DNA of 64,000 nucleotides from Hyalella azteca (GCF_000764305.2 NW_025939624.1:1-64000), one strand, 5' to 3'. Counted from the first letter of the stretch, positions 33,429 through 45,324 are shown. The notes: generated by a model from the letters alone, not told the origin. Numbers and translations: made by a program.

Positions 33429-36400
33429 TCTGGAGCAGCGAGCTGTAAAAATAGTTCAACGTCCTTAATTTTATTCATTAATTAAATTTTATCGACAATT
33501 TTCATGGATGCATTTTCTGAACCAGGCGTAATTGGTCACAAAAATTGATGGTAGCACTGCCTAGCACAGAAATGATAATATATTTGAAGCGAACTTGGGC
33601 CATGACTCAAGCTTTAATAGAATTAATTATAAAATGTAAAACAAATACGACTATTTTGTACCCAAACTATCACATTTTACTTGAATGTTTCCTCGATCAG
33701 CGGTAATATAGCTCGGTTGGGCAATTTGTAAAATTGTATGAAAAAGCATACTTAACTTCATGCTATTTGCATTGCACGTAATGGAAAGCTTTTAAAATTT
33801 AATTATGATTTGCATCAAATGTAAGAAAATTACTTTCATTGATTGTCATGGACCTGTAGATGGCTCTGTCAGTTCCGTTATATTTCAGATGTTTACCTAA
33901 AAAGTAACTTGAATAATCAAACCAAAATCCGTGGAGTTTGAAAGTTATGATGATGTCAAAGTGTGTTAAAAGAATCCCATCCTTCGATTTTGTAACAGTA
34001 GAAAATTTTATGGTCAAATAATTTTCTGAAAATCCTCATATATCTTGTACCAAAGATTTTTTCACTACACGGAGCGTTGGATGACATCATCGTAGGAAAT
34101 GAATTTTGTATCAAGGCAACAAAGTATGTGGAGGTTATTTTGTGTCCATAGGATAATCTCTGTCAAGGTTCAGCTTTAGGTTCGCTTCAAAGATTTTATT
34201 GATATAAAGTGACCACTCAATATTGAATTGAAAGGAACAGAAACGACAGGGGGTGTCTTATATGCAAGGGTTAACAAGCGCGGCTTTATTGGGAAGAGAA
34301 ACATTTCTTTTATCAAATGGGAAAGATGTTCTGCAGGAACCAGAGGGAAGGTTTCCTAAAGAGTTCCAATCTGTGAAAGATGTCACCTGATGTCTTTATA
34401 ATAGTGTTTCCGGACACTCAAATATATTAATATTATAAAGAGTGTTATAAATTTCATATTTTCATAAGAGGGATGAGAACATCATTGCTCAGCTCTTGCA
34501 ATGTATCGTGCTCATCGGTTGCAGATCGGCCAGGCCGGAATCATGGCTATTGGCCTGTCGGAAATTGCACGAGATAGGCAGATTATGTAGTATGGGATAT
34601 TGCCAAAGCTACCAGTAAAAATATTTTATTACTCTGTACCTGCATATTGGCTCTATCGTAGTATTTTAGGCTTGTTTTAGTAAAGGTAAATTTTCTGAAA
34701 ATTGCAACGAGAATGACAGAGTAATATTTTCTACTGTAAATTAGGTTATGATTGAAGAACTAAAACTATATCAGTTCATTGTGCAAAAATTTTACACATT
34801 GCATTCATATTTTAGTTTAAATTAGTTCCACTCCTTTGAATTCGTTAATTTGTTTGTTGAAAATCAAGACTTTAAATCAAAAAAAGCGCCACTCATCAAC
34901 TTTTTAAAAGGAATTTGACGGGCAAAAACTTGCGCTTAGAGAGTCGGACCAGCAAAACTCAGACTGCTGCTCTGGACTTCACGAGAACTGCTCAGTTGGC
35001 GACTTCAAAATCTTTGAATTGATTTAATCTTCACCGTTGTCGACTGGTAATTAATGACCATGGCAGTCACTGATGGGATTAATCGAAGGCAAGAAAAAAT
35101 TAAAGTTTCGGAATTAAGTCTAAGCCTGATAAGATTTGCTGCAGCAAGCTAAATCATTTCGGACCCACTCCCACTCGAATGTTATTAGTTCAACTCTCCC
35201 GTCCAAGACCTTTCAATTCACTGCACAAATTGTCATTTCATGTATGATTTTTACATATGATTGATAATCTTCATTGGCAAAGTACTACGCATTTAGTTTT
35301 CTATAATGAGGAAGCCCGTATGAAGTTATTGATCCCGTAAGACGTTATTGAGCAAACAATTTGAGATTTTATGCTGGAAATCTTGACACATTGATCGAGA
35401 TTTTGTGAAAAGTAATTCTTCCACTGGAGATTTCAGTTCAAAAGTGCTGCCTCATTTATATTAATAAAAATAAACTAAACATTTCCTTTTATCAAAAGAC
35501 ATTGAATAAGTTTACAATCTATTACCTCTGCTTTTGCCCATGAATTTAGATGGAATTGGAGTCAAGCAATTTATTTTCCTCGAGAACAGGATTAGCTTGG
35601 TGCAGGACGACGAACTGCAGAGCTTCAGAGAACGTCCCCTAGGGGGAGCCACTAACTGAAATGTACGCAAGAGATCCATTGCCGCAATTATGCCCGTCTT
35701 TCCAGCTGCACAAACTTCCTTGGTTCTTTAGGAGGTCGCCAGGAATTGCATGCGAACAAGAGGTCAAGCGCAGCCATTAAGCCCGACTTTTAAGCGGCAC
35801 AAGCTTATTTATTTCCATGGTAGTTCCCTAGGTCCTATATGCACCAAGTCATCAGACGCTTTTATTATTTGTTTTCTGTACACATAAATTTTATTTAGTT
35901 ATTAAAGAGCTATTCATATATTGAATGCATTCGAGAGATCACCCTAAACCATTACATTGTTTCGGCGTACAAACTTTTTTTTAGTTCTTAATAGCTATAT
36001 GCAAATAAAACACATGCATAAGATCATCTTATGCCTTTTTTATTGAGTTTCAATGTCCACAAACTTTTTGTTTGACTTGAAAATTAAAATACAAATTATT
36101 TGCACCCGAAAGGTCACCCCATACTTTTATCACCTTGTTTCCAGGCGTACTAACTCCCTAAAGAGTTATATACGATTTAAGCGCATCCACGTCATCACCC
36201 GATGGCTTTATGACAGTGTTTCTAGGCGCCAGAAGTCCCCCCTGGAGCTGCCAATAAATGCGTTAGCCCTGCAAAGTTTGGCATGAAGAGCGACGGCTGC
36301 TGATGGAGCGTCACCTCAAGTTTGAGAGTTGACAACCAACTTCGTGGAGAAGTCAACTTTTGGATCGTGTCAACTACGACTTTGGACGCGCTGAATTGGC

Positions 36401-37009
36401 CGTTGGCTTGTTTACTGTGAATCCTACCAACGAAGTTGAACTTTGAGAGAGATGGGAAGATTGTTTTCAAATTGAAAATTGTATCAAAAGACAAGTTACC
36501 GTGAATTGGTGGGAGTCGATTTGATTTATTGAAGCCATCGGAGCGGGAGAGAATTTCTGACTCGACCAAGGAAGTCGAGTCAAAGTTATCTTACCATTCC
36601 ATGTCAAGAATTGCGCATTGATGTTCTATAATAATTGAAATTTTTTGTCTTTTATTTATATGAGAATTGAAGCTGTTGTGCATGAAGCTTGATAATTGTA
36701 TATTATAATGGGACTGTATAAAATCGCAAACTCTTATTCCCATAAATCATGAACGTCTATCGTAAGTCTAACGACTATCAAAAATTCAAACTCCACCAAC
36801 TAGAATGGCCGTCAAAAAGCCACACTTACTCAATTCTGTTTAAAGTTATTGATTTGAACTCTAATGGCACGCAATTTTTTGCACCTGAGGTACGTAATCG
36901 TTAACGTGCATCGAACAGCAGCGGCCGCCGTACACGTGGCAGTCGCCGGGTTGGCCTTGGCTAAATCAATGAGATTATTGGGAGTTTTTTGCTGCAGCTG
37001 AAGAATCGT
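33429..37009. other. Single-copy stretch, no gene recognised
   Basis: The longest frame is 36222-36569 minus (115 codons), unrecognised. Bases 35927-35944 reappear after the adaptor at 42762-42779. Around 35930-36240 there is a loose direct repeat (CGAGAGATCACCC against CGAAAGGTCACCCC; GTTTCGGCGTAC against GTTTCCAGGCGTAC). Confidence 0.5.
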
Positions 37010-37762
37010 TGTTCGCGTTCATCTAGCTGGAAGGTCAGCCATCACTGCGTACGCTTCAATCTGGAAAGCAAGACATTATTTCATTCACTTCACGCTGGAA
37101 CGACAGGCATCACTGCGTTCACTTCAATCTGGAAAGCCAGGCATTATTGCGTTCACCTCAAGCTGGAATGCCATGCATCACTGCGTTCACTTCAAGCTGG
37201 AACGCCCTTCATCACTGCGTTCACTTCAAGCTTGAACGCCAGGCATCACTGCGTTCAGTTCAATCTGGAAAGCCAGGCATTATTGCGTTCAACTCAAGTT
37301 TGAACGTCAGGCATCACTGCGTTCACCTCAAGCTGGGACGTCAGGCATCACTGCGTTCACCTCAAGTTTGAACGTCAGGCATCACTGCGTTCACCTCAAG
37401 TTTGAACGTCAGGCATCACTGCGTTCACCTCAAGCTGGGACGTCAGGCATCACTGCGTTCACCTCAAGTTTGAACGTCAGGCATCACTGCGTTCACCTCA
37501 AGTTTGAACGTCAGGCATCACTGCGTTCACCTCAAGTTTGAACGTCAGGCATCACTGCGTTCACCGCAAGTTGGAACACCATTCATCACTGCGTTCACTT
37601 CAAGCTTGAACGCCCTTCATCACTGCGTTCACTTCAAGCTTGAACGCCAGGCATCACTGCGTTCACTTCAAGCTTGAACGCCAGGCATCACTGCGTTCAC
37701 CTCAAGTTTGAAGGCCATTCATCACTGCGTTCACTTCAAGCTATAACGCCAGGCATCACTGC
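37010..37762 (+). repeat. 34-bp minisatellite (~22 copies)
   Basis: Units read GCGTTCACCTCAAG(T/C)T(T/G), then GAACG(T/C)CAGGCATCACT, at 34-bp spacing (for example GTTCAC at 37321, 37355 and 37389). Many units contain GCGTTCA…TGAACGC, a 7-bp stem with a 9-nt loop around CAAGCTT. Variation is graded: the left units are the most diverged and 37300-37560 the most uniform. Confidence 0.95.
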
Positions 37763-38086
37763 AAGATCATTGATTTAAGATCAATCTTTATTAACTTTGA
37801 ATGACTCAACGTCAATTTTTTATGTCGTTTGACATCAACGATCAGAAACGTAGTCACTATTTTGCTCATGTACAAAGAATATTCGGGAGGCAGAAATGCA
37901 GCAAAAATGTGTCAGTGAATTCTGGCGTGACGGTTCCCCTTGCCAGCCATCATATGAAACTAATAAAAGTTAATTTTACGTGCTCAGGAATCGGGCAGTG
38001 AGAAATAGCGTCTTCCGTCATTAATTGATTATTCCCGTCATTCCTTTTAATTAAAACTTGAAAAATATAATTAAAGTAACGGTGCA

Positions 38087-38257
38087 AAAAAAGAAATGAA
38101 TGGGTCATAATATTCAGTTGTTGAATTTTTTACCCACAGCATGAGCAGAGAACCAGCTTATAACAATGACACGCCGGCCCATACTGAGTCAAGATGACCC
38201 ACACAAGAGCAAAATGTGATCCACCATTTGGACAAAGTCTCTCTCTTTTTACCACGT
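38087..38257 (+). mobile_element. CACTCAG-MITE copy H
   Basis: Forward copy: GAAATGAATGGGTCATAATA, TTTACCCACAGCATGAGCAG, ACTGAGTCAAGATGACCCAC, ACAAGAGCAAAATGTGATCC and CCATTTGGACAAAGTCTCTC. The AAATAGTGACAC part is replaced by TTCAGTTGTTGAA. The central palindrome is TGAGTCA/TGACCCA-like. Confidence 0.82.
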
Positions 38258-38274
38258 TTTTCTTAGTTTCGCTT

Positions 38275-38450
38275 CGTCTCTGTCTGTCATCAAAAATTCT
38301 AACTTTAATTTAGAGCACTTCTGAAGATCCAAGAAACTTGAAATTTGGCATGCATGCTTATGCTGCCTAACAATTTAAGATTTGATCATCAGAAGTATTA
38401 ATTAACATTTTTTTAATATAAAAAACTCTAAAAATTCAAAGTTGGGAATC
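38275..38450. repeat. Relative of the dispersed repeat at 3.1 kb
   Basis: CGTCTCTGTCTGTC is followed by TTCTAACTTTAATTTAGAG, CACTTCTG and GAAACTTGAAATTTGGCA, then an AAAAACTCTAAAAATT tail. Word order and style match 3091-3480 at low identity. Confidence 0.4.
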
Positions 38451-38507
38451 GAGTTTTTTGTCGCTAAATTTTACAATTGCTAAAATTGCTAAACTAAAAA
38501 GTAGAAA

Positions 38508-38848
38508 ATAAATAAATAAATAAATATAAAAAAACATTTTTAAAAACCACGTTTTTCTGGTGGTTACAAAACTAAAAACAATGAAATAAAACAAATGAAA
38601 AAACTTAAAAAAACACGTTTTCTTAACGGACAAAAAAGAAAAACATTAACTCTTACATAACATTACATAACATTCTACATAACTTTAATATTATGTAAGA
38701 GTTAATGTTTTTCTTTTTTTGTCCGTTAAGAAAACGTGGTTTTTAAAAATTTTTTCATTTGTTTTATTTCATTGTTTTTAGTTTGTAACCACCAGAAAAA
38801 CGTGATAAACGTGGTTTTTTAAATTTTTTTATATATATTTATTTATTA
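38508..38848. repeat. Large foldback (arms ~155 bp, 30-nt loop)
   Basis: The left arm (38508-38660) and right arm (38691-38848) are inverted copies. Both include GTCCGTTAAGAAAACGTG, GGTGGTTAC or GGTTACAA, AAACAATGAAATAAAACAAA and CTTACATAA in mirror order. The right arm has an extra CGTGATAAACGTGG. The 30-nt loop (38661-38690) holds CATTACATAACATTCTACAT. The outer ends are ATTTATTTA-rich. This fits a foldback-type MITE or a palindromic duplication. Confidence 0.85.
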
Positions 38849-39044
38849 GAGTGTGCATTTAAACATTCACATTTCGTATTTAACTTCCATGAATATTCTG
38901 CTCTGATGCAATAAGCCAGTCTGTACTGCACAAATGTTTGATGAGTCAGAAAATGAACCGTAAAGTGAGTTTGGACTCAACTCGATACAATTGCCAGGCA
39001 CGGACCTTGAGGAGTGAATCAATGAGTATCGACGACATGAATAT

Positions 39045-39527
39045 CGACTGTCTACTCACTCCTCATCTACTCACTGTCTACTCAGTCGTCATCTACTCAC
39101 TGTCTACTCAGTCGTCATCTACTCACTGTCTAGTCACTCACTCGTCATCTACTCACTGTCACTCACTCGTCATCTACTCACTGTCACTCACTCGTCATCT
39201 ACTCACTGTCTACTCACTTGTCATCTACTCACTGTCTACTCACTCGTCATCTACTCACTGTCTAGTCACTCGTCATCTACTCACTGTCTACTCACTCGTC
39301 ATCTACTCACTGTCACTCACTCATATCTACACACTGTCTACTCACTCCTCATCTACTCACTGTCTACTCACTTGTCATCTACTCACTGTCACTCACTCGT
39401 ATCTACACACTGTCACTCACTCGTATCTACACACTGTCACTCACTCGTATCTACTCACTGTCACTCACTCGTATCTACACACTGTCACTCACTCGTATCT
39501 ACTCACCGTTACTCTCACGTATCTGCT
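39045..39527 (+). repeat. 24-26-bp minisatellite (CTCGTCATCTACTCACTGTC)
   Basis: Two unit types are present: CGTCATCTACTCACTGTC plus TACTCACT (26 bp) in the left half, and CGTATCTACACACTGTCACT plus CACT (24 bp) in the right half. The 231-codon plus frame over this region is an array artefact. Confidence 0.95.
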
Positions 39528-39926
39528 GACTATAGCCCACTCCGTCGTATCTACTGCATGGCAAAGGGTACATCACTATTGGAAAATGTCCCAAGTTTTT
39601 TACAAGCTTCACAAGCAACATCTTCGCTATTAATTTATTACTAAATTTTTTCCCCAGCAAGAATTTTCAACTTTAATTAGCCTTTCTTCCGTTTAATTTC
39701 CTAGCTAATCCAGCAGCTCCTTCCCAGCCTGCAGAGCGGCCGTAAGCAAGCTCTACTCAGCCGGTTCCATTATAAAAGATTTTTATCTTCAGAACCTCTT
39801 TATATCATTAGGACTTCATTTAATTCGCAGACAAAAAATTAGCCTATGTAAAAATCAGCACAAAAACACACAACACAAAATCAGCCTATATCTTTGGTCT
39901 AAATCGGTGCCCTAATTCTGTTGCTA

Positions 39927-40138
39927 CACTGTTAGAAAAAACGGTGAAAAAACGGTCCCACTGGCATTCTAGTGGCCGGTCGCGCCGTGAAAATAAACTG
40001 TTTCGCCGTTTTTATCATATGTTTTACGGATTTCTAATGTTAAATTAAAATAAAAACGGCGACACGGTGTTTCTTTTCACGTGCCGACCGGCCACTGAAA
40101 CGCCGGTAATACCGTTAACGGTAATTTTTCTAACAGTG
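39927..40138. mobile_element. 212 bp TA-flanked MITE
   Basis: The ends are CACTGTTAGAAAAA and TTTTTCTAACAGTG, flanked by TA on both sides (39925-39926 and 40139-40140). The inverted similarity goes on inward for about 80 bp per arm (AGTGGCCGGTCG, then CGTGAAAA, then TTCGCCG in the left arm and their complements in the right), leaving an AT-rich centre near TTTTACGGATTTC. A TA target with a CACTG start fits Tc1/mariner-type non-autonomous elements by established knowledge. Confidence 0.88.
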
Positions 40139-40266
40139 TATGCAAAAAATTCTGTTCTGCTAATCACTGAACATTCATTACTGATACACAGGTTCGTTGG
40201 CTATTGGGAAGATAATAAAATGATAAAAGAATTTATCTGAATTCAAGACCGTCAGTTACATTTTTT

Positions 40267-40450
40267 CTTGCAGTGCTATTCTTTGATGCCTCAGGTGCAG
40301 AGCTAATGGCTATACATGAAATACAGGCACACGTTCCCTTGCAGTGCTATTCTTTGAGACCTCAGGTGCCGAGCTAATGGCTATACATGAAATACAGGCA
40401 CACGTTCCCTTGCAGTGCTATTCTTTGAGACCTCAGGTGCCGAGTTAATC
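40267..40450 (+). repeat. 71-bp tandem repeat (2.5 copies)
   Basis: CTTGCAGTGCTATTCTTTGA starts at 40267, 40338 and 40409, followed by CCTCAGGTGC and CTATACATGAAATACAGGCA. The second and third copies are almost identical. Confidence 0.93.
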
Positions 40451-41097
40451 GATGGCATGATGAGAGTCTACGGAGTTTGCCATGCCTCTCTTCGGGGCTT
40501 CAGAAAACATTTGCCTTCCGCTCATATGAGAGCAATTTTGTTCAGCCTGAACTAACCACCACGACGAAACTTGGGCATCAAAGTTGCAAATTGCATCCGC
40601 AAACTTGCGACTCTATTTCCCAGACCTAATTGTTTGATAACATCATAAACTACTGCGAGGCTCCGGGCGAAAACACGGACGTGAGAAGCTATAACCCGCC
40701 TGCGGCGTAAGTGTAAAACTTGGGTTCGTTCTCTTGGAGGAGAAAAACAGGATTCTGTGATGAAATTATATTTTTATGAAACATTTATTGAAATTTTAAG
40801 ACAATAAAGGCATCTGTGTAGATAAAGTATTTGGGACGATGTCTACATCAGAACTTAAAAAAAGCAATATAGAACTTATAGGAGAGAATACTGTTTATAT
40901 TTAGATTAATTTTTAAGACGGCAAAACATAAAAGCTTTCTGTTTCTAATGAATCTATAATGGTGAGTGTTTAATGGGTAGGCACTTGGTTGAAAGAATAG
41001 GGAATGAAATCCTGAAGGTAAATTTTTTGCGGAGTTGAAGCACAATTCGAAGATGTTACGCCCTCAGTGCTGAAAACTGCTACCCAGCACATTTGTG
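40451..41097. other. Unassigned DNA
   Basis: No gene, array or RNA is recognised in this spacer. Confidence 0.5.
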
Positions 41098-41450
41098 CTA
41101 AAAATACAATAAATACAATATGTGCAATAAATTCAATATATATAATGAATATAGTAAATATAATAAATTAAATGAATCCAATAAACAAAATAAATGCCAA
41201 AAATACAATAAATAAGATTTACACAATATATACACTAAGTACAATAAATTCGATAAGCATGAAAAAGCAATAAATGCGATAAATACCATAAATATAATAA
41301 ATGCTATATATACAATAAATGCAAAAAAGCATTAAACAAAACAAATAAAATAAATTCAGTGTAAGCAACAAATATAAAAATACAATAAATGCAATAAATA
41401 AAAAAAATACAATATATACTAAATTATAGAATAAATACAATAAATAATAA
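41098..41450. repeat. Degenerate AATACAATAAAT low-complexity repeat
   Basis: Words such as AATACAATAAATGC and AATATAATAAAT recur without a strict period (roughly 8-9 or 17 bp). Minus-strand frames rich in Leu, Ile and Tyr are composition artefacts. Confidence 0.85.
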
Positions 41451-41556
41451 GACGTCGTAGCTGTAGCAGTACACGCACAAGACGTCGTAGCTGTAGCAGT
41501 ACACGCACAAGACGTCGTAGCTGTAGCAGTACACGCACAAGACGTCGTAGCTGTAG
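41451..41556 (+). repeat. 30-bp minisatellite (3.5 copies)
   Basis: GACGTCGTAGCTGTAGCAGT then ACACGCACAA repeats without visible change at 41451, 41481, 41511 and 41541. GACGTC is palindromic. Confidence 0.95.
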
Positions 41557-41764
41557 GAGCACAATCCCAGCGAACGGCTTTGCATAAAATAAGTGCACTC
41601 GGTTCCTTCCAACCAATTTACTTTAGTGCAGAAAATTTTCTCGGATTTTGAAATTTCGGCCAACCCGGAAATTTAATATTAGGCGGGCTAATTCAATTAA
41701 GCTTTCCGGCCATTGGCTGCATGCATGGCTGTGATTTTGTGCAGCACTCGCCGTCCTTTTAAAC

Positions 41765-41945
41765 GTACGGCAGGTTTGAGATCGGTTGAGCACGTTTCTT
41801 ATTTGTCAGGTTATAACACACGGCAGGTTATGAACTGGTCAGGCAAGACTGAGGCAGGTAAGGTTATATCATACGGCAGGTTCAGGACTGGTCAGGTTTT
41901 ATTATACGACAGGTTCAGGACTGGTCAGGTTTTAACATACGGCAG
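41765..41945 (+). repeat. ~33-bp repeat (CGGCAGGTT..ACTGGTCAGGTT)
   Basis: TACGGCAGGTTCAGGACTGG then TCAGGTTTTA is repeated about five times with decreasing regularity leftward. Confidence 0.85.
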
Positions 41946-42630
41946 AATTAGGCCTGGATAAGCGATAGAACAAATCGAGTCTCTCGAGCGGAAATCCTGC
42001 ATGCAAAATTGCAAGACGGAAGCGACATTTCATTAGGGCGAACTCCTCATTTCCTTGTATTAGTTTTTGTGAGAATAAGATTGTGTGTTTGAATGTGAGT
42101 GTTGAGGTAAGCTCGTAACTCTTCACGCAGAACAGGAAAATTGTCGATGGTCTTGATATAAGTGTTTCTTTGGACAAGCTGTGTACAGAATACAAATAAG
42201 CGCGAATTTCGCAAATCGCTCTGTCAGGTATCTGAAAAACTCTTAAAATCCAGTGAATATATAGTTGGGTTCAGTAGTCTGGAATCAGGATATTATAAAA
42301 TAAAAGCTCGAAAGTTTCTCTCTAGTGGTAATGGCAATGCATTCGACGATTTTTCGATGATCTGCGCTGATTCTCATAATTTTCTGAATTGTGAACTGGA
42401 GAAGATCAGTGGAACGCCAATGAATTTTCTTGTTTGCTAAGTATTAAGGGCTATAAAAAGTCAAGTATATATATATGATTTACGCAGGCGAATATTATAT
42501 ACGTGTCAACAGGCTGATCTCCATCAGGTGGTTGAGTCATTTCGGAATATCAAGTAGGACAAAACAAAGCCGAAAAAACGGAAAGTGGTGGGGGCCTCGG
42601 ACTTATGCAAACGATAACTTAGTCCATCGC
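41946..42630. other. Unassigned DNA
   Basis: A 92-codon plus frame (42162-42440) and an 87-codon minus frame (41932-42195) overlap; neither is recognised. Confidence 0.5.
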
Positions 42631-42723
42631 AGATTCCAGGCCGACATTCAACACGCACAGAATAATGGCCACGATTGCGGGAGGCAGATTCCAGGCCGAC
42701 CTTTAACACGCACACAATAAAGG

Positions 42724-42761
42724 CTGTCTCTTATACACATCTAGATGTGTATAAGAGACAG
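42724..42761. other. Nextera mate-pair junction adaptor (artefact)
   Basis: These 38 nt are the two 19-nt Tn5 mosaic ends back to back; the right half is AGATGTGTATAAGAGACAG and the left half its reverse complement. This is the known Nextera mate-pair junction and not genomic DNA. Confidence 0.98.
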
Positions 42762-42783
42762 GCATTCGAGAGATCACCCAACN
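42762..42783. other. Chimeric mate-pair tail plus N
   Basis: GCATTCGAGAGATCACCC at 42762-42779 is identical to 35927-35944 in the same orientation, about 6.8 kb upstream. The first N follows at 42783. It is what a read across a circularised 6.8 kb fragment would show. Confidence 0.85.
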
Positions 42784-43105
42784 ACCTTTAACACGCACAG
42801 AATAATGGCCACGATTGCGGGAGGCAGATTCCAGGCCGACCTTCAACACGCACAGAATAATGGCCACGATTTCGGGAGGCCGATTCCAGGCCGACCTTTA
42901 ACACGCACACAATAATGGCCACGATCGCGGGAGGCAGATTCCAGGCCAACTTTAACACGCACAGAATAATGGCCACAATTGCGGAAGGCCGATTCCAGGC
43001 CAACTTTAACACGCACAGAATAATGGCCACGATTGCGGGAGGCCGATCCCAGGCCCAAATTTAACACGCACAGAATAATGGCCACGATTGCGGGAGGCCG
43101 ATTTC

Positions 43106-44624
43106 TCTACTTCCAATTTTCGAGCGGCTGACGCTGACAAATTGGAACTCGTTCTTTGCGTTCTTCTTCCGCTAATGTAGAGCAGTGAGCTCAACAAACC
43201 TTTGGGGAGCCTTCAGGAGGCTTTGAGGGGAAGAAAAAGGTTTATGGGGCAATGGGAAGAGATGAAATGTTGAAAATATTCTTTATGAAACATATCACAT
43301 ATGCGTTCTGGGCTCAGTTATGATCATACATCAGGCATTACCAACATCTGGGTCGTAAATTTGTGATCAGTTGATATAAAATTTTAGTGTTTATTCTCAA
43401 CACTCCCATTTGAGCTGCACCTTTACAATGTATGGAATCAATTAAAGCAAAAATGCGGTATTGTCATTTACTGAGTTTGAAGTTCAGTCGTGACGCTATT
43501 CAACATATAGAATTTTATAGCAACTGTAACTCAATCAATTTGGCTGACGAAGTTAAGAAAGATTATAGTGTATTTTAAACTTTAGTGTATGGTGTATCTC
43601 AATTTTTTGAAGTTTACTATTAGTTTCATTTTTTTATTTGTGTATGGTAAATAATCTTCATGTCTGCTAACACGAAAGAATTTCTGATGACCCAGAACAC
43701 TCAAAATCTGCCAAATTCAAAAAATGTCAATTTGATAACGAGAAAAAAAAAATTGAACACGAAGAAGTAATATTTAATAAAAGAAAAATTAAATGGAATT
43801 TAGATGCTGTTTAAAAGAAAAGTATTTCCACCTTTTAAGAGCTTCCGTTCCTATTATTCTCTTTAGTAGAGTCAGGATCTTTTCATTTCCAAGCACAGCT
43901 TCCTTCAGTCAGGGGAGCTTGCAGAGGTGACTGCCTTGCGGCCACAATCATTTTTATGGCGGACAAAAATATCGGTCTCATTCAGCCACGGAAATATGTC
44001 GCGCTAACCGATTTATAAGAGTGAACTTAGAATTTACAAATTCCGATCAAACGCGTTAAAATATTGTTGAATTCCAATGCATGTGCACATAAGGAACATC
44101 GGAAAATTCGCTTTGAGACCCAGTTCATGAGTTCATTACCTACGTGTTGAATTCATCACACAATTATTAAATTCACCTAATAATTACGTACTTCACGAGA
44201 GCCTTGAGAATACTAAGATAGGGAAGTAAGAATTGGAGAATATGTTATAATTTCATCATAACATGAGTAATCAGAAAATCCAAGGGCAGCGTCCAATTGC
44301 AACTTTTTTGTATTGCGTTGTTGATGGATCAAAGAAAAACACATTCGTGTTCATTTGAAAGTCATTGAACAGTGCGGTTTAAATCATTAGTTTCATGTGC
44401 GGTTTAAAGCATCAAACGGTGCGGTTTAAATCATTAGTTTGATCACAAAAAAGCTCATGTAAAACTTTTACAATTTTTAAATCGAATTGATTGCGTTGTG
44501 CATGATGTTTTCGATCCGAATTATCCTTCATTTTAATTTATAATTAGAGAGAAATTCAGTTCATGGAGCGCATTTATTCCGGCACTTATTTCGAGCTTTA
44601 TAAGCTGAAATTATTAATGAAGCG
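43106..44624. other. AT-rich single-copy DNA
   Basis: GTGCGGTTTAAA(T/G)CAT recurs three times between 44373 and 44440. No gene is recognised. Confidence 0.5.
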
Positions 44625-45235
44625 GAAAGGCAAGGAATATTGAAGCTGAATACAAAGAATAAATGAAGCTGGAAGGCAAGAATTAGTGAAGCTGAATGAT
44701 AAGGATTAATGAAACTTAAAGTCAAGGATTAGTGGTGCTGAAAGGAAAGCATTAATGTAGATGAAATACAAGGATTAGTGATGCTGAAAGGAAAGAATTA
44801 TTCACGGTGAAAGGAAGGGATTAGTGAAGCTGAAAGAAAGCATTAGTGAAGCTGAAAGTTAAGGATTAGTGAAGATAAAAGGAAAGGATTAGTACGTACG
44901 TGGAGCTGAATGAAACGATTAGTGAAGATGAACGCAAGGATTATCGAAGCTGAATGGAAAACATTAGTGAAGTTGAAATGAAAGGATTAATGAAGCTGAA
45001 AGGCAAGGATTAGAGAAGCTGCATGAAATGGATTAGTGAAGATGAAACTCAAGGATCAGTGAAACTGAAAGGCAAGGATTAGTGAAGATGAAACGCAAGG
45101 ATTAGTGAAGCTGAAAGGCAAGGATTAGTGAAGCTGCATGAAAAGGATTAGTGCTGATGGAAGGCAAGGTTTAGTAAAGCTGAAAGGCAAGGATTAGTGA
45201 AGCTGAAGGGAAAAATTTAACGAAGCTGAAAGGAA
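44625..45235 (+). repeat. ~23-bp degenerate minisatellite (~26 copies)
   Basis: Versions of GTGAAGCTGAAAGGCAAGGA then TTA recur with variable 20-24-bp spacing. The right third (45050-45200) is the most regular. Confidence 0.9.
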
Positions 45236-45324
45236 GCACCACGACCCCAGCTCTCTTGTCTCCAGCTTCCCTGCCCAGCAACTGAGCGCTGACGGCACGC
45301 TGCTTGACAGCCTTCGGGTGGCCT

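Larger units (their letters stand above)
42631..43105 (+). repeat. 55-bp minisatellite (~8 copies), disrupted by adaptor
   Basis: The unit contains AGATTCCAGGCCGACCTTTA, then ACACGCACAGAATAATGGCC, then ACGATTGCGGGAGGC. The units either side of 42724-42783 are broken by a mate-pair adaptor, a short chimeric piece and one N, so the copy number is unreliable. Confidence 0.93.

Noticed and set aside
32987..33485. Frames on both strands giving GTGTAVLGRG-type repeats
   Set aside because: They come from the 20-bp array, are open in several frames, and lack a supporting non-repeat sequence.
38938..39633. 231-codon Ser/Thr/His-rich frame
   Set aside because: It is made of the 24-26-bp array with short non-repeat ends and shows no recognised domain.
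41098..41440. Leu/Tyr/Ile-rich minus-strand frames resembling membrane proteins
   Set aside because: They are produced by the AATACAATAAAT low-complexity tract.
42724..42761. Perfect 38-bp palindrome that could be taken for a transposon end or hairpin
   Set aside because: It is the Nextera mate-pair junction adaptor; the same sequence occurs at 61505-61542 and half of it at 49958-49976.
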